A stretch of DNA of 64,000 bases from an uncultured Pelagibacteraceae bacterium (lineage in GTDB: Bacteria > Pseudomonadota > Alphaproteobacteria > Pelagibacterales > Pelagibacteraceae), in the NCBI GenBank assembly GCA_902594335.1, contig CACJLY010000007.1, positions 18,506 to 82,505 of the forward strand, read 5' to 3'. A model generated the notes under the pieces. The model did no database searches. It was given only the letters and a program-made list of their open reading frames with translations, and was not told the origin of the DNA. This document shows positions 52,617-61,181 of this stretch, piece after piece (the first letter of the stretch is position 1; each line of letters opens with the position of its first letter). The position numbers and the translations under genes were made by a program.

Positions 52617-53825
52617 TTAGAGATAAACTGGATTTAATTTTTTTCTAATAGTGAAAAGTAAGGCTATAGAGCATGCAATTGCAATTGCAGCAATTAAGGC
52701 GATTTTTTCAATTGAAAATCCAGCATCAATAAAAAAACCAAATAATGCTGTTCCAAAAGCGGTAGCAAATACCATCAAGGCAGTAGTTAATGCTTTTATT
52801 GATCCAATATACTTTACGCCGTAAATTTCTGCCCACGTTGATGATCCTAATAAGTTAGCAAGACCATTTGAAATTCCAACCAATCCCAGAAATAAAAAAG
52901 CAGTTTGTGGAGCATCAAAATATATAATGACTAAAGTTCCTAATAATAATGGAATATTCATATAGATAAGTAATTTTCTACTTGTAAACTTGTCAATTAA
53001 ATAACCAGCAACAATTAAGGTAATTACAGAAAATATTGAGTAAGACATAAAAGATTGAGCAATTGTATATTCACCCCATCCTTTTGAATTAGTGACAAAT
53101 GATTGATAAACAAATACTCCTGTTGCTATCCAGGGCATTGCCAACATATTTAATGAAACAATGTAAAACCTATAATCCTGAAGAACTTCAATTCTTTTCC
53201 AGTTTTTAATATTGTCCTCTTTTAAATTTTCATTTTGATAACTCTCTCTGGTATCTAATTTTACATCTTTAACTAAAATGAAAGATGCTAAAGGCAAACA
53301 AATTAAAACTATTAGAGAAAAGATTACCCATAAATCTTGCCAAATAATCATTGTTAAAAGATAAACAATTAATACAGGCATTATAAATTCTGCTGAGGAT
53401 AGACCAAACCAAATTATGCTTAAAGCTTTGCCTCTAGATTTTGTAAAATATCTTGAAATAGTGGTTGAAGCTGTGTGAGACATTAATCCTTGCCCAGAGA
53501 ATCTCATGAAAAAAATTGCAACAAATAAAAAAGCTACTGATGATGTTTTGGAAAAGAAAAAAGAGGAAAAAGATAAAAGTATCGTAACAAAGATTGCAAA
53601 TTTTATCACATTTACATCATCAATTTTTTTTCCAATCCAAATAAGAAGCAAACTACTAAATAGAGTTGCAGATGCATAAATCGTGCCAAATTGTCCATGT
53701 GTTATGGAAAGTGTTTCTCTTATGCTTGAATTAAATAAACCTATAAAAAAACTCTGTCCAAAACACGAAAAAAATGTAAAAATGAAACCAAAAATAATTA
53801 CTTTTAAACTTAAATTTTTAAACAT
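52617..53825 (-). CDS. Major facilitator superfamily permease
   Basis: 402 residues with 12 predicted helices. GQFGTIYASATLFSSLLLIW is followed by IGKKIDDVNVIKF, an MFS loop-2/3-type motif near residue 63, and MRFSGQGLMSHTASTTISRY near 112. The second half begins near residue 215 after a charged loop. The pattern is closest to monocarboxylate or oxalate/formate-type MFS carriers, but the substrate is not readable. Its ATG is only 11 bp from the divergent ATG of the hydroxyacid dehydrogenase gene, suggesting shared control and possibly a common metabolite. Confidence 0.88.
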   Translation of the reverse strand: MFKNLSLKVIIFGFIFTFFSCFGQSFFIGLFNSSIRETLSITHGQFGTIYASATLFSSLLLIWIGKKIDDVNVIKFAIFVTILLSFSSFFFSKTSSVAFLFVAIFFMRFSGQGLMSHTASTTISRYFTKSRGKALSIIWFGLSSAEFIMPVLIVYLLTMIIWQDLWVIFSLIVLICLPLASFILVKDVKLDTRESYQNENLKEDNIKNWKRIEVLQDYRFYIVSLNMLAMPWIATGVFVYQSFVTNSKGWGEYTIAQSFMSYSIFSVITLIVAGYLIDKFTSRKLLIYMNIPLLLGTLVIIYFDAPQTAFLFLGLVGISNGLANLLGSSTWAEIYGVKYIGSIKALTTALMVFATAFGTALFGFFIDAGFSIEKIALIAAIAIACSIALLFTIRKKLNPVYL

Positions 53826-53836
53826 ATAAATAAATT

Positions 53837-54712
53837 ATGACTTGTAATGTTGCTTTCATAGGTCTCGGGGTAATGGGTTATCCGATGGCTGGTTATATAT
53901 CAAAAGCTGGGCACAATGTAACTGTTTTTAATAGAACAACTGCCAAAGCTGAAAAATGGATTTCTGAATATAAAGGCAAAATGGCTACAACACCAAAAGA
54001 AGCTGCGGAAGGTGCTGATTTTATTTTTACTTGTGTAGGTAATGATGAAGATTTGAAACAAGTAACTTTGGGAGAAAATGGTTTATATCATAGTGCTAAA
54101 GAAGGTTCGATCTATGTAGATAATTCAACAGTATCAGCAGAAGTATCCAGAGAACTTTATAAAAATGCTAAAGAAAAAGGATTTGCTTTTTTAGATGCAC
54201 CAATTTCTGGAGGTCAATCTGGAGCTGAAGGTGGAATTTTAACAGTTATGGTCGGTGGTGATGAAGAAGTTTTTAAAAAAGCTGAACCAGTAATTGATTG
54301 CTATAGTAAAAAAGTAAAATTAATTGGTCCATCAGGAAGCGGTCAACTAACCAAAATGATGAACCAAATGTGTATTGCAGGAGTTGTTCAAGGTTTATCG
54401 GAAGCTATTAATTTTGGAATAAATGCTGGTTTAGATATTGATAAAGTAATGGAGACAATTTCTAAAGGAGCTGCTCAATCTTGGCAAATGGAAAATAGAT
54501 ATAAAACTATGGTTGAAGATAAATTTGATTATGGTTTTGCAGTTGATTGGATGAGAAAAGATTTGAAAATTGTAATTGAAGAAGCAAAAAGAAATGGTTC
54601 ACCTGTTCCAATTACTGAAATAGTTGATGAGTATTATGCTGATGTTCAAAAAATGGGTGGAAATCGTTGGGATAGTTCTAGTCTAATCGCTAGACTTAAA
54701 AAAAAGAAATAA
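53837..54712 (+). CDS. Beta-hydroxyacid dehydrogenase (GarR/3-hydroxyisobutyrate dehydrogenase type)
   Basis: 291 residues, the normal family length. VAFIGLGVMGYPMAGYISKA opens the Rossmann fold with FNRTTAKAEKW, suggesting NADP preference. FTCVGNDEDL, VDNSTVSAEV, and the substrate motif LDAPISGGQSGAEGGILTVM near residue 118 follow. The catalytic Lys is in GSGQLTKMMNQMCIAG near 170. It is a paralogue of the protein at 11536, which has a less standard substrate motif and an extra C-terminal tail. Likely substrates are tartronate semialdehyde or 3-hydroxyisobutyrate. Confidence 0.9.
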   Translation: MTCNVAFIGLGVMGYPMAGYISKAGHNVTVFNRTTAKAEKWISEYKGKMATTPKEAAEGADFIFTCVGNDEDLKQVTLGENGLYHSAKEGSIYVDNSTVSAEVSRELYKNAKEKGFAFLDAPISGGQSGAEGGILTVMVGGDEEVFKKAEPVIDCYSKKVKLIGPSGSGQLTKMMNQMCIAGVVQGLSEAINFGINAGLDIDKVMETISKGAAQSWQMENRYKTMVEDKFDYGFAVDWMRKDLKIVIEEAKRNGSPVPITEIVDEYYADVQKMGGNRWDSSSLIARLKKKK

Positions 54713-54716
54713 TCCA

Positions 54717-55322
54717 ATGTCAAATACTGTCCCATACTATGAGGACTTTTCTGAAATAAAGAAAAAAATTTGGTTAATGCTTGATGATGCGGTGACTAAT
54801 AGATCATCGCCTTTTCGAATTCCAGTATTTGTATGTGGGGATCAATCAGACTTTGATGGGAGAATTGTTGTTCTTAGAAAATCTGACCAATCAAATAATC
54901 TTCTTCAATTTCACAGCGATATACGATCTGATAAAATTCCAAAATTAAAAAAAAATAGTAATGCAGCACTTATATTCTATGATAAAGAAGAAAAAATTCA
55001 GCTTCGAGTTAAAGTTAATTGTGTAGTCAATCATGATAATAAAATAACTGAGCAATCATGGTCAAAAACAGCTCACATAAGTCGAAAATGTTATTTAGTA
55101 AACAATGGACCAGGAACAGAAACGGATGAACCAAGCTCAGGTTTAAGTGAAGATATTGAAAAATCAGGCTTTACGATGGAGCAAAGTGAAGAAGGTTATA
55201 AAAACTTTACAGTAATACAATGTAATATTGAAAGTATTGAATGGCTTTATCTCGCAGCAAAAGGTCATAGAAGAGCAAGATTTGATATTACAAATAATAA
55301 TCAAAACTGGCTAATTCCGTAA
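54717..55322 (+). CDS. Pyridoxamine 5'-phosphate oxidase-fold flavoprotein
   Basis: 201 residues. The FMN-binding split-barrel pattern runs DGRIVVLRKSDQSNNLLQFH, SDIRSDKIPKLKKNSNAALI and FYDKEEKIQLRVKV, and the C-terminus has WLYLAAKGHRRARFDI. It resembles the general PNPOx-like group rather than the vitamin B6 enzyme itself, which carries a different C-terminal domain. It follows the dehydrogenase by 4 bp, so it is co-transcribed. Substrate unknown. Confidence 0.78.
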   Translation: MSNTVPYYEDFSEIKKKIWLMLDDAVTNRSSPFRIPVFVCGDQSDFDGRIVVLRKSDQSNNLLQFHSDIRSDKIPKLKKNSNAALIFYDKEEKIQLRVKVNCVVNHDNKITEQSWSKTAHISRKCYLVNNGPGTETDEPSSGLSEDIEKSGFTMEQSEEGYKNFTVIQCNIESIEWLYLAAKGHRRARFDITNNNQNWLIP

Positions 55323-55324
55323 AA

Positions 55325-55525
55325 ATGTTAAGTGGATTTATTATTGCTATAGCGCTTGTTTTAGGGGGATTGGCAGTAATGAGGTTTGGCATTTTTCAAA
55401 TCAGAAAATTTAAAAAGGGAGAAACTAAAGTCACAAAAAAAGTTAGTGAGCAACTAGCTTTTATAATATTTTTTGTAATTATTTTAGGATTAATAATTTA
55501 TTCTGTTAATGATTTATTATTTTAA
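55325..55525 (+). CDS. Small two-helix membrane protein, 66 residues
   Basis: Helix one is GFIIAIALVLGGLAVMRFGI, a basic loop with QIRKFKKGETKVTKKVSEQL follows, and helix two is FIIFFVIILGLIIYSVNDLL. The gene begins 2 bp after the flavoprotein stop and ends overlapping the convergent gamma-carbonic-anhydrase-like gene by 4 bases. The family was not recognised. Confidence 0.6.
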   Translation: MLSGFIIAIALVLGGLAVMRFGIFQIRKFKKGETKVTKKVSEQLAFIIFFVIILGLIIYSVNDLLF

Positions 55526-56034
55526 AAAACTGATTTAGAATATTTTTTCCAATTTTCTTGATACCTTATTGCATTTTGCTTTACCGCATCAATTTCGTCT
55601 TCGGTTAATTGACGAATTATTTTTCCTGGCGAACCCATTACTAAAGAATTATCTGGAATTTCCTTACTTTCTGTAATTAATGATTTAGCTCCAATGATAC
55701 AATTTTTTCCAATTTTAGCTTTATTAAGAACTACAGCTCCAATGCCAATTAAAGAGTTGTCATCAATTGTGCAACCATGAAGCATAACCAAATGACCAAT
55801 GGTTACATTCTTTCCAATTTTTAAAGGGTAACCTGGATCTGTGTGTAAAACACTTCCATCTTGAACATTTGAGCCTTCTCCTAAATGAATATTTTCTATA
55901 TCCCCTCTTAATGTTGCATTAAACCAGACACTAGAGTTTTTCTCTAATGTTACATCACCAATTATAACAGCATTGGGAGCTACCCAATTTTCGCCAAGGT
56001 TTTTTGGTTTTTTATCTTTTAAATCGTAAAACAT
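55522..56034 (-). CDS. Gamma-carbonic-anhydrase-like hexapeptide protein
   Basis: 170 residues of left-handed beta-helix. The N-terminus NWVAPNAVIIGDVTLEKNSS, then VWFNATLRGDIENIHLGEGS, is typical. The three zinc His positions are present in GSVLHTDPG near residue 65 and IGHLVMLHGC near 84-89. Family members bind zinc or iron; only some are active carbonic anhydrases, others act in assembly or with CoA. It is divergent from the thioredoxin-fold gene with 20 bp between starts. Confidence 0.9.
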   Translation of the reverse strand: MFYDLKDKKPKNLGENWVAPNAVIIGDVTLEKNSSVWFNATLRGDIENIHLGEGSNVQDGSVLHTDPGYPLKIGKNVTIGHLVMLHGCTIDDNSLIGIGAVVLNKAKIGKNCIIGAKSLITESKEIPDNSLVMGSPGKIIRQLTEDEIDAVKQNAIRYQENWKKYSKSVF

Positions 56035-56054
56035 AAATTATATAGTCTTTTAAC

Positions 56055-56609
56055 ATGGCATTAACTAAAACACCAATTTGTGACTTTGGTAAAAAAGCTG
56101 ATAACTTTGAACTTAAATCTATAGATAATAAAATAATTTCGCTAAATGATGCGAAGGGTGAAAATGGGACACTAATAATGTTTATCTGTAATCACTGTCC
56201 ATATGTATTAGCTGTCATAAATAATGTTGTCGAAGACTGTAAAGAATTGGAAAATGATGGAATTAAATCTATAGCAATAATGTCAAATGACCCCAAAAGA
56301 TATGAGGAAGATTCATTTGATAACATGATTAAATTTTCAAAAAATAATGATTTTAATTTTCCATATTTAATAGACGAAACGCAAGAAGTGGCTAAAACTT
56401 ATGGTGCCGTCTGTACTCCAGATTTTTTTGGTTATAATAAAGATCTTGAACTTCAATACAGAGGAAGAATAAGGGAATTAAAAAATTTAAAACCAATAGA
56501 AAGTGGAGATAGCGAACTTAAAAATGCTATGAAAATGATTGCAAAAACTAACAATGGTCCAAATGAACAATTTCCTAGTATGGGCTGTAGTATTAAATGG
56601 TTTAAATAA
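56055..56609 (+). CDS. Thioredoxin-fold/peroxiredoxin-like protein
   Basis: 184 residues. A redox-type CxxC occurs in LIMFICNHCPYVLAVINNVV near residue 40, where thioredoxin-family resolvases or AhpC/TSA proteins have the reactive Cys. It is followed by IMSNDPKRYEEDSFDNMIKF and YGAVCTPDFFGYNKDLELQY, the cis-Pro region. It lacks a signal peptide, so it should act in the cytoplasm. The precise partner is unknown. The glycosyltransferase begins 3 bp after it. Confidence 0.82.
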   Translation: MALTKTPICDFGKKADNFELKSIDNKIISLNDAKGENGTLIMFICNHCPYVLAVINNVVEDCKELENDGIKSIAIMSNDPKRYEEDSFDNMIKFSKNNDFNFPYLIDETQEVAKTYGAVCTPDFFGYNKDLELQYRGRIRELKNLKPIESGDSELKNAMKMIAKTNNGPNEQFPSMGCSIKWFK

Positions 56610-56612
56610 TTA

Positions 56613-57695
56613 ATGTATTTAGTAATAACTAGAACTTTTCCTCCTGAATTAGGAGGTATGCAAAATCTAATGTGGGGACTAGCAAGGTCTCTTTCAAAAC
56701 TTAACCTTGTAAAAGTTTTTGCAGACTATCATGAAAATCATGAGGAGTTTGATAAGTCGGTTTCATTTTCAATTGAAAGAATAAGTGGAATGAAGCTTAT
56801 TAGAAAATATAGAAAATCTTACATGGTAAACGATTATCTTGAACAAAATAACAACGTGGAGTGTATTATTGCTGATCATTGGAAAAGTTTGGAGCTTATA
56901 AAAACCAAAAAAAAGAAGATCTGCCTGATACATTCAAAAGAAATTAACCATCCCAAAGGCTCGAGTTTAAATAAAAAAGTATTGTCAGTTCTAAATAATG
57001 TTGATCATATTGTAGCAAATTCTAACTATACAAAAAATTTAGCTATTGATTTGGGCGTGGAAGAAAAAAAAATAGTTATTATTAATCCTGGAGTTGATCC
57101 AGTAGTTGAAGTTCCAAAAAAATATTTGAATGAGGCAGAAGAAATACTTAAAGGTAAAAAAAATAGAATTATTACGGTGTCAAGATTCGATAAAAGAAAA
57201 AATCATGAAAAAGTAATTATGGCTGTGAGAAATCTAAAAGAAATTTATCCAGAAATTGTCTATACATGTATCGGATACGGTGAGGAAGAGGAAAAATTAA
57301 AAAAATTAGTAATTGAACTTAAATTAGAAGAACAAGTAACTTTCTTAAAAGATATTCCTTCAGATTTAAAAAATGCTCTTATTTCTAAGTCAGATATTTT
57401 TATAATGCCTTCAATAATTTATAAAAAGTCAGTTGAAGGTTTTGGTATTGCTTACGTCGAGGCTGCACAATATGGTATCCCCTCAATCGGTGGTAAAGAT
57501 GGAGGAGCGTCAGATGCAATAATCCACGAAAAAACTGGCTTGATATGTGATGGAAATAAATTGGAAGATATATATTCAAGCATAGATAATCTTTATAAAA
57601 ATAATAAATATTTAGAATACGGCAAAGAAGCAAAAATTAATGCTGAAAACTTTCTTTGGGATAGAATAATTGAAAATTATAAAAGAATCTTATAA
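56613..57695 (+). CDS. Family 4 glycosyltransferase
   Basis: 360 residues with a GT-B fold. The N-terminal FPPELGGMQNLMWGLARSLS is the acceptor-side glycine loop. The donor-side domain shows NRIITVSRFDKRKNHEKVIM near residue 185, IGYGEEEEKLKKLV near 225, and the EX7E motif in EGFGIAYVEAAQYGIP near 272. It transfers an activated sugar to an envelope acceptor in the cytoplasm. A four-helix membrane protein gene follows after 9 bp. Confidence 0.9.
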   Translation: MYLVITRTFPPELGGMQNLMWGLARSLSKLNLVKVFADYHENHEEFDKSVSFSIERISGMKLIRKYRKSYMVNDYLEQNNNVECIIADHWKSLELIKTKKKKICLIHSKEINHPKGSSLNKKVLSVLNNVDHIVANSNYTKNLAIDLGVEEKKIVIINPGVDPVVEVPKKYLNEAEEILKGKKNRIITVSRFDKRKNHEKVIMAVRNLKEIYPEIVYTCIGYGEEEEKLKKLVIELKLEEQVTFLKDIPSDLKNALISKSDIFIMPSIIYKKSVEGFGIAYVEAAQYGIPSIGGKDGGASDAIIHEKTGLICDGNKLEDIYSSIDNLYKNNKYLEYGKEAKINAENFLWDRIIENYKRIL

Positions 57696-57704
57696 AATAT
57701 AATT

Positions 57705-58124
57705 ATGATTGCTAAATTTAATAATATTTTTTACCTAATTATTTTTCTTGCGCATTTTATAGGAATAGCTGCATATTGTTTTCAAACAATTGTAGGAACT
57801 AAAAAAATGATGGATCGATTTGATATTGATCACAGCGCAGCAGTGATGGTTAGATTTGTTGGAGCCCTAATGCTTGGTTGGGTGATAATGGCAATTTATA
57901 TAATGTTTGTAAGACCAAATGGAGTTGAAGGTACTTGGGCCTTCTTTAATTTAATATTTATTATCCATGCTTGTGTTTTAGGAACAAATTTCTACTCACT
58001 TAAAATTGATAAAACGGGTATTAATGAAAAATCTACAAATGAAGGAATTATAGCGCCCGCAATTTTTCTAATAATGATGGCTATACTTTGTTACGGTTTG
58101 TCAGATAAAATTTATATTACTTAG
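57705..58124 (+). CDS. Four-helix membrane protein of unknown function
   Basis: 139 residues with four hydrophobic segments: FYLIIFLAHFIGIAAYCFQT, AAVMVRFVGALMLGWVIMAI, WAFFNLIFIIHACVLGTNFY and APAIFLIMMAILCYGLSD. It has few charged residues in the membrane and no domain I recognise. It follows the glycosyltransferase by 9 bp and ends in a 4-base overlap with the convergent tctA gene. Confidence 0.6.
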   Translation: MIAKFNNIFYLIIFLAHFIGIAAYCFQTIVGTKKMMDRFDIDHSAAVMVRFVGALMLGWVIMAIYIMFVRPNGVEGTWAFFNLIFIIHACVLGTNFYSLKIDKTGINEKSTNEGIIAPAIFLIMMAILCYGLSDKIYIT

Positions 58125-59626
58125 CCCTTAGTCTTTTTAAACATAGTTTTATATATATGCCAAACTACAATTAATATTGTGGTTAACAAAATACATGCAG
58201 TAAGAGTTCTATCCCATAAAAATTCCCAAGATCCATTACTTAACAATAAAGATCTTCTTAAATTCTCTTCCATTAAACCACCTAGAACAAAGGCAAGTAT
58301 TAATGGTGGCATCGGAAAATCATAAAGCCGCATAAAAGTTGCAACAACTGCAATTCCTATCATTAAGTAAATATCAAAATTATTAAATGACATTACGTAA
58401 ATTCCTGTAATTGAAAAAAATAGGATTAATGGGATTAGATAATTTTTTGGAACAGCTAAAATTCTTGCAATGTAAGGTATGAGAGGTAAGTTTAAAATTA
58501 ACAATATCACCATCCCAATATACATTGACATAATTATGGACCAAAAAATCTCGGGGTTTGTCATGTACAATCTTGGTCCAGGCTGAACTCCAAAACCTAA
58601 TAAAGCCCCCAACATAACTGCAGTGGTTCCACTTCCCGGTATACCTAAAGTAAGCATAGGTACAAATGATCCTGAACAGGCTGCATTATTTGCTGTTTCT
58701 GGAGCAGATAAACCATTAACACTCCCCTTGCCAAATTTTTCTTTTTCCTCGTCGTTGACTATATTTCTTTCCATTCCATAAGCTAAAAAAGAAGCAATTG
58801 TTGCTCCAGCGCCAGGTAACACGCCAATTAAAAAACCAATTACTGATGATCTGGGAATTGTTTTGTACATTTTGGTTCTTTCTTCCTTATTTATTTTAAT
58901 TGAACCAAGTTCTGTTAATGACACTTGCTTAGCGGCGCTTGCAGGATCATTTCTCTTTAATATTATAGTTAATGCTTCACTCATCGCAAAAGTTGCCATA
59001 ACAACAAGAACAAAACTGATACCATCAGTTAAATTCATGTTATTAAACGTAAATCTTGTAATATCTGATAAGCTATCTTGACCAACAGATGCTAACATTA
59101 AACCAAGCACTACCATCATCATAGCTTTTAAAAATTGACCTTTAGATGAAAAAGCTGCGATGGCTGTAAGACCTAAAATCATTAATGCAAAATAATCAGG
59201 AGATCTAAAAGATAAGCTTACTTTCGATAAACTTGGAGCCATAAATAATAAATATATTGCTGACAACGTTCCACCAGCAAATGAACTCCAAGCGGCAATT
59301 GCTAGTGCTTTACCTGCCTTACCTTGTTGTGCCATTGGATAACCATCAAAAGAAGTTGCAACAGTTCCTGGAACACCAGGTGCGTTTAACAGTATTGATG
59401 ATGTAGAACCTCCAAATACTGCTCCATAATAAACTCCTGCCATTAAAATTAAACCAGTTGCTGGATCAAAACCATAAGTAATTGGTATCATTAAAGCTAT
59501 CGCTGTCATTGGTCCAAGTCCTGGTAACATTCCAATAATTGTTCCAAAAAAACAGCCAAGCATTACCATTAAAATATTTTGTAAAGTGAGTGCAGTTGTT
59601 AAACCAATTAGAATTCCTTCAATCAT
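58121..59626 (-). CDS. tctA: TTT transporter large permease TctA
   Basis: 501 residues, the normal TctA size. The glycine-rich motifs are CFFGTIIGMLPGLGPMTAIA near residue 23, STSSILLNAPGVPGTVATSF near 74, and VIGFLIGVLPGAGATIASFL near 262, followed by NNAACSGSFVPMLTLGIPGS near 312. It forms the main channel for a carboxylate-type solute with TctB and TctC. Its start overlaps the tctB stop by 4 bases. It differs clearly from the fused TctA-TctB at 7390. Confidence 0.95.
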   Translation of the reverse strand: MIEGILIGLTTALTLQNILMVMLGCFFGTIIGMLPGLGPMTAIALMIPITYGFDPATGLILMAGVYYGAVFGGSTSSILLNAPGVPGTVATSFDGYPMAQQGKAGKALAIAAWSSFAGGTLSAIYLLFMAPSLSKVSLSFRSPDYFALMILGLTAIAAFSSKGQFLKAMMMVVLGLMLASVGQDSLSDITRFTFNNMNLTDGISFVLVVMATFAMSEALTIILKRNDPASAAKQVSLTELGSIKINKEERTKMYKTIPRSSVIGFLIGVLPGAGATIASFLAYGMERNIVNDEEKEKFGKGSVNGLSAPETANNAACSGSFVPMLTLGIPGSGTTAVMLGALLGFGVQPGPRLYMTNPEIFWSIIMSMYIGMVILLILNLPLIPYIARILAVPKNYLIPLILFFSITGIYVMSFNNFDIYLMIGIAVVATFMRLYDFPMPPLILAFVLGGLMEENLRRSLLLSNGSWEFLWDRTLTACILLTTILIVVWHIYKTMFKKTKG

Positions 59627-60093
59627 CCCATAACTCCAATAGATTGTAAGAATGGATCTCTTAAATAAATATCAAGAACTCCATGAAGCAAATACATAAA
59701 AGCTGCTACAAAAGGAAAAGACAATAGGAACATTAAGACCCATCTTCTCTCTCCTAAAAAAAAATATGAAGAGAACAAAAATAATGATGTAGTTAAAAAA
59801 TAACCAACTTTTAAAATTGTAGCGCCATAAATTATCGCAATAATAATAAGTATTAATGTTTTTTTATATTCTAAAGTTTTATGTTGAACTTTTATTGTAT
59901 TAGGATCTGGTAAAATTAATTTTAATCCTGAAAAAAAAAGACCTGCATAACCAAGATAAATTGGGAATGTTCTTGCATTAAAAGGTGCATTTTCATCGAA
60001 TGCAAAAACTTGAATTTGATAAGCTGTATATAAATAAAATGCTGAAAATATAAAAAAGAGCAGTGATATAACTTTTGTAGTATTTATATTCAC
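59623..60093 (-). CDS. tctB: TTT transporter small permease TctB
   Basis: 156 residues with four helices, typical of TctB (FSAFYLYTAYQIQVF, RTFPIYLGYAGLFFSGLKLI, paired C-terminal helices ending in LRDPFLQSIGVMG). The start is a GTG at 60093 that lies inside one arm of a 10-bp hairpin, and the T tract of that hairpin falls within codons 13-15. Later in-frame starts would remove the first helix, so the GTG is preferred. Its low-strength start fits strong down-regulation relative to TctC. Confidence 0.85.
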   Translation of the reverse strand: MNINTTKVISLLFFIFSAFYLYTAYQIQVFAFDENAPFNARTFPIYLGYAGLFFSGLKLILPDPNTIKVQHKTLEYKKTLILIIIAIIYGATILKVGYFLTTSLFLFSSYFFLGERRWVLMFLLSFPFVAAFMYLLHGVLDIYLRDPFLQSIGVMG

Positions 60094-60099
60094 TGCTCT
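60052..60099 (-). terminator. Hairpin with T tract overlapping the tctB start codon
   Basis: On the minus strand arm one AGAGCAGTGA (60090-60099) contains the GTG start of tctB. A 23-nt loop (60067-60089) follows, then arm two TCACTGCTCT (60057-60066) and six T residues (60052-60057). It has the form of a Rho-independent terminator but lies in the first 15 codons of the gene. A translating ribosome would open it, so it may be an attenuator between tctC and tctBA. Confidence 0.7.
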
Positions 60100-60121
60100 A
60101 ATTTTTAATAATCTTTTTAGA

Positions 60122-61102
60122 TTATATAACTCCTAATTTCTTCATAAGAGCTGTCATTTCTTCAGTTTGTTTTTCTAAGAAAGATACAAACTTACCTTCT
60201 GGATTGTAAATATTAACCCATGCATTTCTTGCTCTAACAGTTTCCCATTCAGAAGTCTTTTGTACATCGCCTAACATTTTAGCAATTTTTGATTTATCTG
60301 CACTACTCATTCCCGGAGGTCCAAAGAAACCTCTCCAATTAACAAACTGCACATCATAACCTTGTTCTTTAAGAGTTGGTGCATCTGGAGCATCAGAAAC
60401 TCTTGAAGGAGCTGTTATACCAATAATTCTTACTTGGTCTCTTGCACCCATAAGCTCACCTAAACCTGTAGAGATAATTTGTGTTTCCCCAGATAACAGT
60501 CCAGCTAATGCTTTTCCACCAGCATCATAAGGAATATAAGCAACATCATTTGGATTAGCGCCAGCAGCTTGGAAAGCTAAAGCACCAATTAAATGGTCCA
60601 TGCTTCCTCTTACTGATCCGCCTGCCATTTTAATAGAGCTTGCATCTTTTTTATATGCATTAACTACATCTTCAAAATTTTTATATGGTGAATTTTTTGC
60701 AACTGCTATAGCACCATAATCTCCAATGACACCAGCTATTGGCACAACATCTTTATAAGATAAAGTTCCACTGCCACTTACATAACCTTTGTGTCTAGTA
60801 ATTGATCTTAAAACCAATGGTGTTGATTGAACTAAGACTGTATTAGCAGGCTTGTTGTTAATCATATAAGCTAATGCTTTTCCTCCACCACCACCTGACA
60901 TATTTTCAAATGATGCACTTTTTAACATTCCAGCTTTTGTTAAAGCTTCTCCAGTACCTCTAGCAGTTCCATCCCAACCACCACCAGCACCACCACCGAT
61001 TACAAAATGCAATTTATCAATTGCTATTGAACTAGTTGTTGTTGCTGAAAGTATAAGAATTGCCGAGAATAAAACTGAAATTATTGATTTAATTAGTTTC
61101 AT
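60122..61102 (-). CDS. tctC: TctC-family periplasmic substrate-binding protein
   Basis: 326 residues, the normal TctC size. A signal peptide (MKLIKSIISVLFSAILILSA) precedes LHFVIGGGAGGGWDGTARGT, the ligand-binding glycine loop, then FENMSGGGGGKALAYMIN. The second domain has MAGGSVRGSMDHLIGALAF near residue 160 and AYIPYDAGGKALAGLLSGE near 190. A clean ribosome-binding site (AGGAGAG) and a TTGACA/TTTAAT promoter precede it. It serves the TctBA permease encoded downstream. The ligand is unknown. Confidence 0.95.
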   Translation of the reverse strand: MKLIKSIISVLFSAILILSATTTSSIAIDKLHFVIGGGAGGGWDGTARGTGEALTKAGMLKSASFENMSGGGGGKALAYMINNKPANTVLVQSTPLVLRSITRHKGYVSGSGTLSYKDVVPIAGVIGDYGAIAVAKNSPYKNFEDVVNAYKKDASSIKMAGGSVRGSMDHLIGALAFQAAGANPNDVAYIPYDAGGKALAGLLSGETQIISTGLGELMGARDQVRIIGITAPSRVSDAPDAPTLKEQGYDVQFVNWRGFFGPPGMSSADKSKIAKMLGDVQKTSEWETVRARNAWVNIYNPEGKFVSFLEKQTEEMTALMKKLGVI

Positions 61103-61134
61103 TATTTTCTCTCCTATTATAATTATAATTAGTT

Positions 61135-61163
61135 ATTAAACATAAATTAAAATTCAGTGTCAA
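61135..61163 (-). promoter_or_regulatory. Promoter for tctC (right-hand operon)
   Basis: Minus-strand -35 TTGACA (61158-61163), spacer of 17 bp, -10 TTTAAT (61135-61140), about 32 bp before the ATG. The same -10 and spacer are found before dctP. It lies in the 79-bp divergent gap with the AbrB-family gene. Confidence 0.55.
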
Positions 61164-61181
61164 TGAGGATTTATCACTTAA

